A DNA stretch of 64,000 nt from positions 60,482 through 124,481 of the forward strand of contig NZ_KE384042.1 in the NCBI RefSeq assembly GCF_000423565.1. The letters run 5' to 3'. Numbering within the stretch: the first letter of the stretch is position 1; every line of letters starts with the position of its first letter. Made by a program: the position numbers and the translations under genes. Below, piece after piece: positions 26,560 through 35,985 of this stretch. This DNA comes from Runella zeae DSM 19591. GTDB lineage: Bacteria; Bacteroidota; Bacteroidia; Cytophagales; Spirosomataceae. The notes beneath the pieces are model-generated. The model did no database searches, was not told where the DNA came from, and saw only the letters and a list, made by a program, of their open reading frames with translations.

Positions 26560-29175
26560 GGAACCTGCTTCTTTTTTAGCACATTTTACAGTTACGGTTT
26601 TGGTTTCTCCGGGTAAAAGTGACACGTAGTTGTCGCTCCAGAAAATGGGCAAAATAGCTGCTCCTTTGGCCTCTTTGGCTAATTCTAGTTCAATAAAAAA
26701 CGCCACTTTGTCCGAAGGATTAGAGAGTTTGACACTGATTTCATACTCATCACCTTGCTCTTTCATCGTTTTTTCGGCTTGCACTTTCACTTTGGCAAGC
26801 GTATTTAAAGCGGAGAAATCTGCGTATTGTTTTTGAGGTGTATAAAACCAAAAATATTGTTTCCAGTCTAATTCATCAGTTTGAGTAGGTAGCCAATAGA
26901 AATTATCAGCTATTACCTCTCCACTGTTGTTTTTGAATTTTAGGGCTAAAAAATACACCTGCTTTTGGCCTTGTAAAGCTGGTAATTGAAGCCATTTTTG
27001 AACAGTATTTTCGGCCAAATCAAATGATTGTTTTTGTTCAAAAATCACTTTAGAGTTTTGGTCTAACAGTTTTACCTCAGCCTCATAGCCTTTGAGGGCA
27101 GTGCGGGTGTCGTTACTTACATGAATACTACGATGGTAATAATCATACATAATATTGATAGGCTGTGCGGCTTTTTTAGTACCATAATAAGCCCCCGTTG
27201 GCATCAGATAGTAGTCGTACAATTGCCAATAAAATTCAGGCCAAGGTGAATTGAGCATCCACTGTACCACACCTGTTGCCACGGGCCTGTTGATGACGTG
27301 CGCTTCAAACATCGGACGGATAGCCTCGTAGTTCATCAACTGTGCCTTCATTGCCAACTCCTCCAAATTGGCAGGTGTGCCGTATTTATTGTTGAGTGCT
27401 TTGAGATAGACCCCCATAGTATTGAAATCCTTCCGGCCTGAGTGGTAGTTCCACATCGAATTGTCGGGCGGCCACAAATCGGCCTCAGGAATCATCTTTT
27501 TGATACTCTCGATAGGCGGAATTTGAGGGCCAGGACCTACTTCAGAGTTGAAACCATAGGCGCCCCCCAATTTTTTGTCTTCATACCAATATACAGGTGG
27601 GACATATTCGTAAGGACCATTCATTTTCATTCCTGACGAGCCTGTTAAGGTGCTAACAAATGCCCCAGACGAAACCAAAAATTGGCGGGTAGGGTCATAT
27701 TGTTTAAGGGTTTCTTGGTATCTTTTTTCTAAAGAAGGCTTGGGCATGGCATCGCTACCACCTGCCCAAGTGAAAATACTAGGGTGGTTGCGAAGCCACT
27801 TAACTTGGTCGCGGAAGTAATTAGAAAGTAGGGTTTCTTCTTCAGGAGTGAGTTTTACAGCATACAAATCTACCCCTTCGTTGATAGGGAGGTTTTCGTC
27901 ACCGGGTTTGATTTTTAGCTCCATGCCCAGATAGTCAGGCCATTCCCACTGACAGCTCCAACCCACCATGAGCAGGATACCGTTTTCGTCACAAAGATCA
28001 TAAATATGATGATTGTTGCCCCAAATTCCTTCAAAACGCAACGAGTTGAGATTCATCTCTTTGACGTACCTGATTTGGGCGGCATCTTTTTCGGGCATAT
28101 ATCTCAAAAACAAATCATCGACCCAGCCACCGCTTTTGATAAGCAAATCACGGCCATTGACTTTGTAGCCTCTTACGCCTTTGCCGTTGAGGTAAGTTTC
28201 GATTTTGCGTACTCCAAATTTGGTACTTTGTGTGTCTTGAATCGTACCTTGGTCGGTTACTTCTAATTGCAATTGATAAAGGGCCGGTTCGCCCAAGCCA
28301 TTTGGCCACCAAAGCCGTGGATTTTTGAGGTTGAGTTGGGCAAATTCTTCTGGCGTAAATTTCACTTCTTGCCGCTGATGCGGTGCAAGTTGGACTGTTT
28401 TTTTGAAGCTAATCTCTTCGATTTTTCCCGAGATTTCGACCGATTTGGCTTCATCGCCGTGATTTTCGACTTCGGTAGTAATCGTAAGGGACGCTTTGGT
28501 GAGGTCTTTAGTATCTACGTCAGGGGCTACAAAAGGCGCATGAAGAGAGACTTTTCCGGAGCGTTTGAGGCGAATGTCGCGGTAAATTCCCATAAAATGG
28601 TCGGGTGGGGTAGGAGCCCAGTCCACGTATCCCATGTAGAAGTCACGTACTTTGGGCGGGACAATTTCCACCAACAACGTGTTTTCGCCACTTTTGGCGG
28701 CCTTTGTAATGTCCAACTCAAACTGACGAAATGCTCCAAAAAGGGTATCTTGCGTAGCGATTGGCTGACCATTTACCCAAAAATTAGCGCGATAATTGAT
28801 ACCTTCTACGAGTAGTTGGATTTGCTCTTTTTGGGCTTCAAAACTTTCTAAAGTAAATGTATTTCGAAACCACCAAGTATTTTCAAAACGAGCACGGGGT
28901 ATTTTTTCGAGGTTTTTTCCCACAAATACATCCTTGTATTCGCCTGCGTCAACAAGGGCTCCTAAAACAGTAGTAGGTAAAGTGGCTTGGTACCATTTTT
29001 CGCCCGAACCGATTCCTTCAGATAACATTTTGGCATCGCCTGTTACTTCTTTGGAAGACGCAATCATCCACCCTTCGCGTAGGGGGCGGTCTTCTATTTT
29101 GAGTTTTGAGCCGCAGCTCGAAAGTGCAGCTACTATTAGTACAAAAAAAGAGAGTTTTAAAGTCGTATTAATCAT
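26503..29175 (-). CDS. GH2 exo-beta-D-glucosaminidase-like lipoprotein
   Basis: A 890-residue lipoprotein (lipobox ALSSC, C21) with the GH2 layout: sugar-binding jelly roll (NTWWFRNTF, INYRANFWVNG), immunoglobulin-like domain, TIM barrel and C-terminal beta domains. The acid/base position carries aspartate in AGGSDAMP (D475) and the nucleophile is E545 in NSEVGPG. In the exo-beta-D-glucosaminidase CsxA the pair is Asp then Glu about 72 residues apart; here it is 70. Most other GH2 enzymes have NE at the first site. This points to removal of terminal glucosamine from chitosan-like glycans. The ATG at 29175 was chosen because the longer frame starts with TTG. Its 3' end is repeated downstream. 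Confidence 0.88.
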   Translation of the reverse strand: MINTTLKLSFFVLIVAALSSCGSKLKIEDRPLREGWMIASSKEVTGDAKMLSEGIGSGEKWYQATLPTTVLGALVDAGEYKDVFVGKNLEKIPRARFENTWWFRNTFTLESFEAQKEQIQLLVEGINYRANFWVNGQPIATQDTLFGAFRQFELDITKAAKSGENTLLVEIVPPKVRDFYMGYVDWAPTPPDHFMGIYRDIRLKRSGKVSLHAPFVAPDVDTKDLTKASLTITTEVENHGDEAKSVEISGKIEEISFKKTVQLAPHQRQEVKFTPEEFAQLNLKNPRLWWPNGLGEPALYQLQLEVTDQGTIQDTQSTKFGVRKIETYLNGKGVRGYKVNGRDLLIKSGGWVDDLFLRYMPEKDAAQIRYVKEMNLNSLRFEGIWGNNHHIYDLCDENGILLMVGWSCQWEWPDYLGMELKIKPGDENLPINEGVDLYAVKLTPEEETLLSNYFRDQVKWLRNHPSIFTWAGGSDAMPKPSLEKRYQETLKQYDPTRQFLVSSGAFVSTLTGSSGMKMNGPYEYVPPVYWYEDKKLGGAYGFNSEVGPGPQIPPIESIKKMIPEADLWPPDNSMWNYHSGRKDFNTMGVYLKALNNKYGTPANLEELAMKAQLMNYEAIRPMFEAHVINRPVATGVVQWMLNSPWPEFYWQLYDYYLMPTGAYYGTKKAAQPINIMYDYYHRSIHVSNDTRTALKGYEAEVKLLDQNSKVIFEQKQSFDLAENTVQKWLQLPALQGQKQVYFLALKFKNNSGEVIADNFYWLPTQTDELDWKQYFWFYTPQKQYADFSALNTLAKVKVQAEKTMKEQGDEYEISVKLSNPSDKVAFFIELELAKEAKGAAILPIFWSDNYVSLLPGETKTVTVKCAKKEAGSQPVVRVKGYNLDNSFVIP

Positions 29176-29231
29176 ATTGATGGTGTAGGTTGTGACCCAC
29201 AAGTAAGAAATAAATTTTGTGGCTAAATCAT

Positions 29232-30425
29232 TCAAGCCTCACTTTGTATTTTTTTGATTGCTTTTGCAAATGCCTCCATGTCTTCTTTGTCTCCTAGCAT
29301 AGCATGTTGTAAAATCCAAACAGCCTCTTCATTACAAGCGCGCTCAGCTACGGGGCAGTAAACCTGCGTATAATCTACATCGTCTGGAATGGCATAACAC
29401 ATGAAATTTTTGTTTTGGAACAAAGGTTGTTTATATAAAGGATGAGGATATCCTCTAAAACAAGGAACTCCCTCGGCGGCAAGTCGTTCTACAAATTCAA
29501 TTTTGCTCAGGTTGTTGAAATACGTTTTATCGTATTTGAAAATATAAATATGATAGCAATGAAGGGTCTCACCTAGGCCGCGTTGGAGCGGTGTGATACC
29601 TTGTATTTGCATGAGTAACTGGTTGAGGTACAGTCCGTTTTCGTTTCTGGTGAGAGTTTGACTTTCTAGGCGTTTGAGTTGGGCCGACAGCAATACCGCC
29701 TGCATTTGGGTGATGCGATAGTTGCAGCCGGGATTGTAGTGGTCGTACCATTGTCCGCCTTCAATGCGCCCCACATTGCGGAGAGAGTGCATCATAGCGT
29801 AAAGCTCATCATCGTCGGTGACCACGATACCACCTTCGCCAGCGGTGAGGTTTTTGGAAGATTGAAAACTAAAGCTTCCTACATCGCCAATCGAACCTAA
29901 CTTTTTGCCTTTGTATTCGGCTCCGTGGGCGTGAGCTGCATCTTCTATGACTCTGAGATTGTAGCGTTTGGCAATATCCATAATAGCATCCATATCGCAG
30001 GCTTGTCCACCAAAATGCACCGGAATAATGGCCTTCGTGCGAGGTGTGATAGCTGCTTCAATGGCCGCCGGAGAAATGTTATAAGTGTCGGGGTCTAAGT
30101 CCACAAACACCGGTACGCAGTTAGCTTCAATGACGGTAGATGCAGTAGCAATAAACGTATAAGGTGGCACGATGACTTCGTCGCCTGGTTTTACACCACA
30201 TGCAATGAGCGCCAATCGCAAAGATACTGAGCCATTGACGCAGCTAATGGCATATTTGCTTCCGCAATAAGCGGCAAATTCTTTCTCAAATGTTTCGACC
30301 AAATCGCCACAATCGGGGTTGCCCCATTTGCCGCTTCTTACTACTTCGGCTACAGCTTCCACTTCGGTTTCGTCGAATATGGGCCAAGAAAATGTCTTTT
30401 TTACGGTTTTTTCTACTGTTTCCAC
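29232..30425 (-). CDS. DegT/DnrJ/EryC1-family PLP aminotransferase
   Basis: A 397-residue cytoplasmic enzyme of the sugar aminotransferase/dehydratase superfamily. Visible features are VNGSVSLRLAL (phosphate-binding part), the aspartate of EDAAHAHG (D162) and the PLP lysine in FQSSKNLTAGEGG (K191). Members usually aminate keto-sugars attached to nucleotides, or act on 3-keto-inositol and related molecules. It is unusual as the first gene of a catabolic block and may convert a keto- or amino-sugar released by the locus. The start codon appears to be GTG; no in-frame ATG is available nearby. It lies 56 bp upstream of the GH2 gene. Confidence 0.88.
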   Translation of the reverse strand: METVEKTVKKTFSWPIFDETEVEAVAEVVRSGKWGNPDCGDLVETFEKEFAAYCGSKYAISCVNGSVSLRLALIACGVKPGDEVIVPPYTFIATASTVIEANCVPVFVDLDPDTYNISPAAIEAAITPRTKAIIPVHFGGQACDMDAIMDIAKRYNLRVIEDAAHAHGAEYKGKKLGSIGDVGSFSFQSSKNLTAGEGGIVVTDDDELYAMMHSLRNVGRIEGGQWYDHYNPGCNYRITQMQAVLLSAQLKRLESQTLTRNENGLYLNQLLMQIQGITPLQRGLGETLHCYHIYIFKYDKTYFNNLSKIEFVERLAAEGVPCFRGYPHPLYKQPLFQNKNFMCYAIPDDVDYTQVYCPVAERACNEEAVWILQHAMLGDKEDMEAFAKAIKKIQSEA

Positions 30426-30765
30426 AATATGTTGCTCTAATGTTTGATAAAAGTATGTAGCTATTTAGCTTGTATGCTTTAGGGTGTAAGCAATAGGCTC
30501 TCTTTAAGATGATTGCCTCTGATCACCGAGCCTAAATCATACAAATCTATGAAACGTATATCGAAAATAAATACTAAAAAATAATACTGAATTTTTTGGT
30601 TTTTGGGCTATTGGAAGGAGCCACAGACTCAATACCATGATAGGAAAAAAAGGCAAAATTACTTCACTAATTACCCTAAAACAGGGCTAGAAGTAGCCCA
30701 TTTTTGAATTAGGTGGGTATATCAAAATAAGATAAGACTAAACCTTTAATTTATCCTTTTTAAGA
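30426..30765. other. divergent intergenic region
   Basis: This 340-bp gap separates the aminotransferase (leftward) from the membrane protein gene (rightward) and must hold both promoters. A small hairpin, GGGCTA-GAAG-TAGCCC followed by ATTTTT (30684-30699), looks like a weak intrinsic terminator or attenuator on the plus strand. I see no gene or further repeat. Confidence 0.4.
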
Positions 30766-32073
30766 ATGAAAAACAAACAACTCTATTTATCCATGCTCAT
30801 GGTAGGTATGTCATTGGCGACCGCTTGGGCTATTCGTGGGCAATTTGGGCACGAACATGGCGCTGCTTGGGCAGGTGCCGTGGGTGCACTTAGTATATTA
30901 GTCGTTGCCAAACGGCCCGATTGGTACGCCAAAGTTTTTGTAGCTACCTTGGCAGGTGCTTTGGGTTGGGGGTTGACGGGTTTGGCAAGCTACGGTATTT
31001 TGGTAGGTTATGGTCGGGGCAGCGATTTTGTCAATGTGTATTATGGCCTATTGAGCTTGTTTGTGGTAGGAGGTTTGTATGGATATGTAGGGGGAGGTTT
31101 GTTTGGCTTGGCATTGGCAAACTCATCTGCTAAACCGATTAAGTGGCATCAACTGATAGTAGAAATGACAGTCGGTGCTATTTTATTTTATTTTTTCATG
31201 ATTGAAGAGTTTGGTTGGCTCATGACTCCCCCTCGTTCGGAGATGTGGGCGGCTTGTTTTGGGGCAGCCGTCGCTCTTACTTGGTACCTGATTCGCGAAA
31301 AGCAAATATCCGCGCTACGCGTGGCTGTTTTTTCCGGCTTAGGCGGTGGTTTTGGTTTTGCTTTCGGCAACTTCCTCCAGGTGTTGGGTGGCCTTACTGG
31401 TATTAAATTTAATTTTTGGAATGTAATGGAGTACTCATTAGGTTTCTTTGGAGGATTAGGGATGGCCTATGGCACTTTTACTTCACAATGGGAAAAAACC
31501 GAAGCCACCCAACCCAAGTCCAAAGTATGGTTTCCGCTACTCATGGTGGCTTTGGTGATTCCGTTTACGGTATGGGAGCAGTCATTTGGAACGGAGCGTT
31601 TGCAAGGAATTTTTACTAATCTCAATCTTACTTCTGATAGCCCCGTCATTGGAGGAGTACAGCTCGTATCGCTTGGATTGGTGTTGGTATTTACGGCTTT
31701 TTGGTGGGTGCGTTATTATCAAGCCAAACCTAACCCTATTGCCTACAGTGCCAACGAAGTCTATGGCTTATTTTTAGGGCATTGGGGGTTGTATGTGGTG
31801 TATAGTTTATTAGTAACGGGGGCTTTTATGAGTGGGTATCGCATAGAGCAATATCTCTATATCGTCAATTGGGTAATTGTCGCCTTTGTGATTCGACAAA
31901 TAGAGCCAGAGTTTACCCCTCGCCTGATTGTACGCAATAAGTGGGGGCGCAATTTTGGGTTAGTGCTGGGAGTGATTGCGTTGTTGACGTTGATACTCAT
32001 CAATTCGCACGGAGAACTTAAACATGCCCACAAACGCTTTGGCGCTCCTCCGGTAGAGGAAGAGAAAAAATAA
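30766..32073 (+). CDS. polytopic membrane protein of unknown function
   Basis: A 435-residue integral membrane protein with about 11-12 hydrophobic helices and many glycine-rich segments (for example YGYVGGGLFGLAL and FSGLGGGFGFAFGNF). A charged motif AIRGQFGHEHGAAWAGA near residues 22-38, in the first helix pair, is striking for a membrane segment and may line a substrate or ion path. I do not recognise the family. It is followed by a strong terminator and appears to be a single-gene unit divergent from the glycan block. Confidence 0.7.
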   Translation: MKNKQLYLSMLMVGMSLATAWAIRGQFGHEHGAAWAGAVGALSILVVAKRPDWYAKVFVATLAGALGWGLTGLASYGILVGYGRGSDFVNVYYGLLSLFVVGGLYGYVGGGLFGLALANSSAKPIKWHQLIVEMTVGAILFYFFMIEEFGWLMTPPRSEMWAACFGAAVALTWYLIREKQISALRVAVFSGLGGGFGFAFGNFLQVLGGLTGIKFNFWNVMEYSLGFFGGLGMAYGTFTSQWEKTEATQPKSKVWFPLLMVALVIPFTVWEQSFGTERLQGIFTNLNLTSDSPVIGGVQLVSLGLVLVFTAFWWVRYYQAKPNPIAYSANEVYGLFLGHWGLYVVYSLLVTGAFMSGYRIEQYLYIVNWVIVAFVIRQIEPEFTPRLIVRNKWGRNFGLVLGVIALLTLILINSHGELKHAHKRFGAPPVEEEKK

Positions 32074-32150
32074 ATTATGGTGCGGTGTTGTTTGTAAAAT
32101 AATATGCCTATTTGTGTTGTGTGAAATTGTATTTTTTTTGTGTATTTTAA

Positions 32151-32184
32151 AAAAAAACGGCTTCTGATTTGGAGCCGTTTTTTT
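32151..32184 (+). terminator. intrinsic terminator
   Basis: A 12-bp perfect stem (A7 CGGCT and AGCCG T7) with a 10-nt loop lies 77 bp after the membrane protein gene. The arm ends in a T run on both strands. Confidence 0.85.
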
Positions 32185-32332
32185 GATTTTCAATTTATGG
32201 GTATTAAATTGTATGACTAATATTACTTAGTTGTACTTCGTGATTAGGGCATTTTTGCACAAAAAATAGGACGTCTTTTAATGAAACAGTTGTTTTTAGA
32301 ACCAAAAATTGATTAATTGCTTTCCTACTTTA

Positions 32333-32340
32333 AAAGGAGG
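32333..32340 (+). promoter_or_regulatory. strong Shine-Dalgarno sequence
   Basis: AAAGGAGG lies 9 nt before the ATG at 32350. Such a full anti-16S match is rare in Bacteroidota and decides the start of the following gene against the longer frame that opens at 32317. Confidence 0.65.
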
Positions 32341-32349
32341 TTTTTGAAA

Positions 32350-32808
32350 ATGATAAAACAAATTTTCTTATTGATATTGTGCTTAATTGGAAGCTTTTTT
32401 GGTGTAAAGGCTCAAAATTTAGATAAAGACACTACGGCTATCAAAGGCGTTATTATCGATTTTTTTGAACTATTTTCCCAAGATGATTTAAAATACTTGG
32501 AACGAAACTGTACGCCTGATTTTGAGCTATATGAAGTAGGGACTCGCTGGACAAACGATACCCTCATCAATCTAATTAACAAAAGAAAAGCGCAAAAGAA
32601 AACTTGGGAGCGGGCAAATGAGTTTAATTTTATAAGTTTCAAAGTCCAAAAAAATATTGCTTGGGTAGGGTATTATAACACTGCTCATCTGACCAACATC
32701 ACTTCTCAGCAAAAACGGAAAGTAAAATGGCTTGAGAGTGCGATATTGGTCAAGAAAAAAAGAAAATGGTGGCTTGTGCAAATGCATTCTACCGCTCTCA
32801 CTAAATGA
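32350..32808 (+). CDS. exported NTF2/SnoaL-like small protein
   Basis: A 152-residue protein with a signal peptide (MIKQIFLLILCLIGSFFGVKAQ). The rest has the pattern of a cone-shaped NTF2/DUF4440 domain: an N-terminal helix (AIKGVIIDFFELFSQDD), a central strand pair (FNFISFKVQKNIAWVGYYNTA) and a final strand KWWLVQMHST. Such exported proteins bind small molecules or act as accessory domains; no catalytic residues can be named. It stands alone between a terminator and the second SusC gene. Confidence 0.7.
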   Translation: MIKQIFLLILCLIGSFFGVKAQNLDKDTTAIKGVIIDFFELFSQDDLKYLERNCTPDFELYEVGTRWTNDTLINLINKRKAQKKTWERANEFNFISFKVQKNIAWVGYYNTAHLTNITSQQKRKVKWLESAILVKKKRKWWLVQMHSTALTK

Positions 32809-32959
32809 TGCATATATAAAGGAAGAAGTTTTTTTACTCAACGGAAAGGCATCGATAAATAAAAATTTGTGGGATTTTTTAAAAACATTTTGTGTATTAA
32901 TTGAGTTTCGGATTTAATTTAAGTCAAAATTTTTTCCTAAATTAAATCTACCCATTTTT

Positions 32960-35900
32960 ATGCACAAAACTACCTTACAATTGGTAGCCAAGCTGGCAAT
33001 TTGCGCAAATCTATGGCTGCTGAGTGTAGCTGCTTTTGCCCAAAATAAAGTCAGCGGCACTATCAAAACAGAAAACGGAAGCCCTATCCCTGGGGTAAAT
33101 GTAGTAGTGAAAGGAACCACGACCGGGACTACTAGTGGCACTGACGGTACTTATACCCTCTCTCTACGTCAAACCAATGTCACCCTCGTGTTTTCGTCGA
33201 TTGGATTTCAGGCCAAAGAGGTGGCCGTAGGCAACAGCAGCCTCGTTGATGTGACCCTCGTAGAAGATGTCTCCAATCTACAGGAAGTTGTAGTGACGGG
33301 CTTGGCGACTAGTATCAAACGCTCCAACCTAGCCAATGCCATAGGAACGATTTCGGCAAAGGAGCTTATGGGAACTACCCAAATCCAGACGGTTGATAAT
33401 GCCTTTTATGGAAAGCTGGCAGGGGTCAATATGAATACCAACGGTGGTGCGCCTGGTGGTGGGGTATCGATTCAGTTGCGTGGGGTTTCGTCGTTGGTGG
33501 GAGCTTCTCAGCCTCTTTACATTATTGATGGGGTATATGCCAACAACAGCGTTAACCGTTCGGGACGTGCTTCCGTAACAGGGGCAGGTGCCGAAACCCA
33601 AGATGACGCAGCCAACCGTATTTCGGACCTTAACCCCAATGACATCGAAAACGTGGAGGTACTTAAAGGGCCTTCCGCTGCGGCGATTTATGGAACCCGT
33701 GCCAACGCGGGTGTTATCATCATCACTACCAAAAGAGGAAGTGCGGGCAAAACCAAAGTTTCTTTTGCGCAGGATTACGGATTTGCTACGCCTCAAAAGC
33801 TCTTAGGGGTGGATAGTTGGTCGGAAGCAAAAATCAATACTTTCTTTGCCGCAGCCCGCAGACCTGTTGAACTTGAGCGTTTTCGTGCAGCCAATGGCCA
33901 AACGTGGGACTATGAAAAGTATTTTTACGGCAACACGGCCCCCCTTTCCAATACTCGCTTGGGAATCTCAGGAGGAACTGACAAAACCAAATTCTTTATC
34001 TCGGGAAGCTATACCGACGAAAAAGGAATCATTCGTCGTACTGGTTTTAAGCGCTACTCGTTTAGGACCAACATCGACCACAAACTAACCCAAGACATTA
34101 CGTTGTCGGTAGGGTCAAACTATATCAATTCTAATACCGACCGCGGGTTTACGGGAAATCAAAACAATTCAGGAGCAAGTATAGGTTACAATATGTCGTA
34201 TGTGCCGAATTATTTTAATTTGTTTGCCGACGAAAGTGGCCGTTATCCCGACAACCCTTATTTTTCTGAAAACCCGGTAGCTGTCACCGAAAGAGGGGTC
34301 AATAATACCAACGTCAACCGTTTTATTCAATCGTTTAATTTGACAGCCAATCTCTATAAATCTGAGAAATCGTTGTTAAAATTTGTAGGTCAAGGGGGCG
34401 TAGATTATACCCAAAATACTACTCAAGTGTACTTGCCTGAGGACTTACAATACCAACGTGGACAAGGCAACCCTGGTGATGCACTATGGGGAAAAACAGA
34501 AAATGTGAATATGAACATCCAAGCGGCTTTGGTATATAACTGGAATATCGGTAAAGTAAATTTGACGTCTCAGACAGGCGCAGTGCGGCTCAAATTTCGT
34601 GAAGATCGTCTCCTCAACCGTTCGCGGGGATTGGCTGGAGGGCAAAACAACCTACGCCAAGGGACGGTACAAGAGATTTTTGACCAACGCTTCCAGACGG
34701 TCAATGACGTGGGAGCTTTTATCCAACAAGAAGCCAACTGGGACGACAAAATCATCGCTACGGCGGGGGTACGTTGGGATAAATCAACCCTCATTGGCAA
34801 TGCCAATAAGTTTTGGGCCTTTCCTAAAGCTTCTTTGGCCATCAACCTTGCCAATTTTGATTTTATCAGAAGTAGTAATCTTGCCTCGATATTTTCTCAA
34901 ATCAAACCTCGCGTAGCTTACGGTGAAACCGCCGGTGTGCCAGGTTTTGGAACTACTTTTACTGCGCTCAATTCAGCTAATATCGGTGGATTGCTTGGGT
35001 CGGTAGTAACAACAGCTGCTGGAAATGCCGATATTGAGCCTGAGCGGGCGGGTGAGCTTGAGTTTGGTTTAGATTTAGGGCTATTCAACAATCGTATCCA
35101 ATTGGAAGCTACTTACTATGACAAACAAACCCGTAGCAATATTCAAAACCTTCAACTGTCGCCTTCTGTAGGTATAAGTACGATTCCTAGTAATTTGGCA
35201 CAGCTTCAAAACCGTGGACTTGAGTTTTCGTTGGGAGCTAGTCCTGTACAAAAAGAAAACTTTCGCTGGTTTTCGCGCTTGATGTGGTGGAAAAATGACC
35301 TCCTTATGACTCGTCTAGGCATCCCGGCGTATAATTTAGGAGCTTTTGGGGTATCGCTCGGTACGTTTTTGTACCAAGAAGGGTTTTCGCCTACTACCAT
35401 CGTCGGTACTCGCCCTGCGCGTGATGCCAATGACACGCCATTGGCCGAAGGGGTACGCACAGGTGCTTTTATATTGGGCGACAACCAACCCGATTTTCAG
35501 ATGTCTTGGATGAACGAATTTACGGTTTTCAAGAGTTTTGATGTCAATATGCTTTGGCATTGGAAAAAAGGGGGTGATAATATCAACCTTTCGCAGTTTT
35601 TGATGGATTCGGGTGGAACTACTCCCGACTGGGACGACGATGATAATGCCGACGGAGTACCCAATGGCCGTCAGCGAGGATTAGCTCCTTATAATGGTGC
35701 CGACCGCTGGGTACAAGACGCGTCTTATGTGCGTTTACGTGAAGTAGCGGTTTATTACAGTGTACCTACAGGTTCATTGGGTAAATGGTTTAACAACAAA
35801 ATTTCGCGCGTGCGTCTGGGAGTATCAGCTCAAAATCCGCTCACTTTCTCCAACTATTTTGGATATGACCCCGAGACTTCCACTTTTGGGGTACAAGCCG

Positions 35901-35974
35901 TGGGCTCGGGTGTGGATATTGCTCCTTATCCTACACAGCGTCGCTTTTTTGGTCATTTAGTTGTAGAATTTTAA
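32960..35974 (+). CDS. SusC/RagA-family TonB-dependent transporter 2
   Basis: A 1004-residue outer-membrane transporter. A signal peptide ending in AFAQ (about 28) is followed by the carboxypeptidase-regulatory-like domain (SPIPGVNVVVKGTTTG), the plug with LYIIDGVY and VLKGPSAAAIYG, and a barrel closing with HLVVEF. It is only distantly related to the first SusC in the barrel, suggesting a different cargo. It is paired with SusD 11 bp downstream. No glycosidase sits in the same operon, so the substrate is open. Confidence 0.95.
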   Translation: MHKTTLQLVAKLAICANLWLLSVAAFAQNKVSGTIKTENGSPIPGVNVVVKGTTTGTTSGTDGTYTLSLRQTNVTLVFSSIGFQAKEVAVGNSSLVDVTLVEDVSNLQEVVVTGLATSIKRSNLANAIGTISAKELMGTTQIQTVDNAFYGKLAGVNMNTNGGAPGGGVSIQLRGVSSLVGASQPLYIIDGVYANNSVNRSGRASVTGAGAETQDDAANRISDLNPNDIENVEVLKGPSAAAIYGTRANAGVIIITTKRGSAGKTKVSFAQDYGFATPQKLLGVDSWSEAKINTFFAAARRPVELERFRAANGQTWDYEKYFYGNTAPLSNTRLGISGGTDKTKFFISGSYTDEKGIIRRTGFKRYSFRTNIDHKLTQDITLSVGSNYINSNTDRGFTGNQNNSGASIGYNMSYVPNYFNLFADESGRYPDNPYFSENPVAVTERGVNNTNVNRFIQSFNLTANLYKSEKSLLKFVGQGGVDYTQNTTQVYLPEDLQYQRGQGNPGDALWGKTENVNMNIQAALVYNWNIGKVNLTSQTGAVRLKFREDRLLNRSRGLAGGQNNLRQGTVQEIFDQRFQTVNDVGAFIQQEANWDDKIIATAGVRWDKSTLIGNANKFWAFPKASLAINLANFDFIRSSNLASIFSQIKPRVAYGETAGVPGFGTTFTALNSANIGGLLGSVVTTAAGNADIEPERAGELEFGLDLGLFNNRIQLEATYYDKQTRSNIQNLQLSPSVGISTIPSNLAQLQNRGLEFSLGASPVQKENFRWFSRLMWWKNDLLMTRLGIPAYNLGAFGVSLGTFLYQEGFSPTTIVGTRPARDANDTPLAEGVRTGAFILGDNQPDFQMSWMNEFTVFKSFDVNMLWHWKKGGDNINLSQFLMDSGGTTPDWDDDDNADGVPNGRQRGLAPYNGADRWVQDASYVRLREVAVYYSVPTGSLGKWFNNKISRVRLGVSAQNPLTFSNYFGYDPETSTFGVQAVGSGVDIAPYPTQRRFFGHLVVEF

Positions 35975-35985
35975 GCTCGAACATC

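Noticed and set aside
29176-29235. An N-terminal extension of the GH2 gene that would overlap the aminotransferase stop.
   Set aside because: It starts with TTG and places 20 residues before a normal lipoprotein signal peptide that begins at the ATG at 29175.
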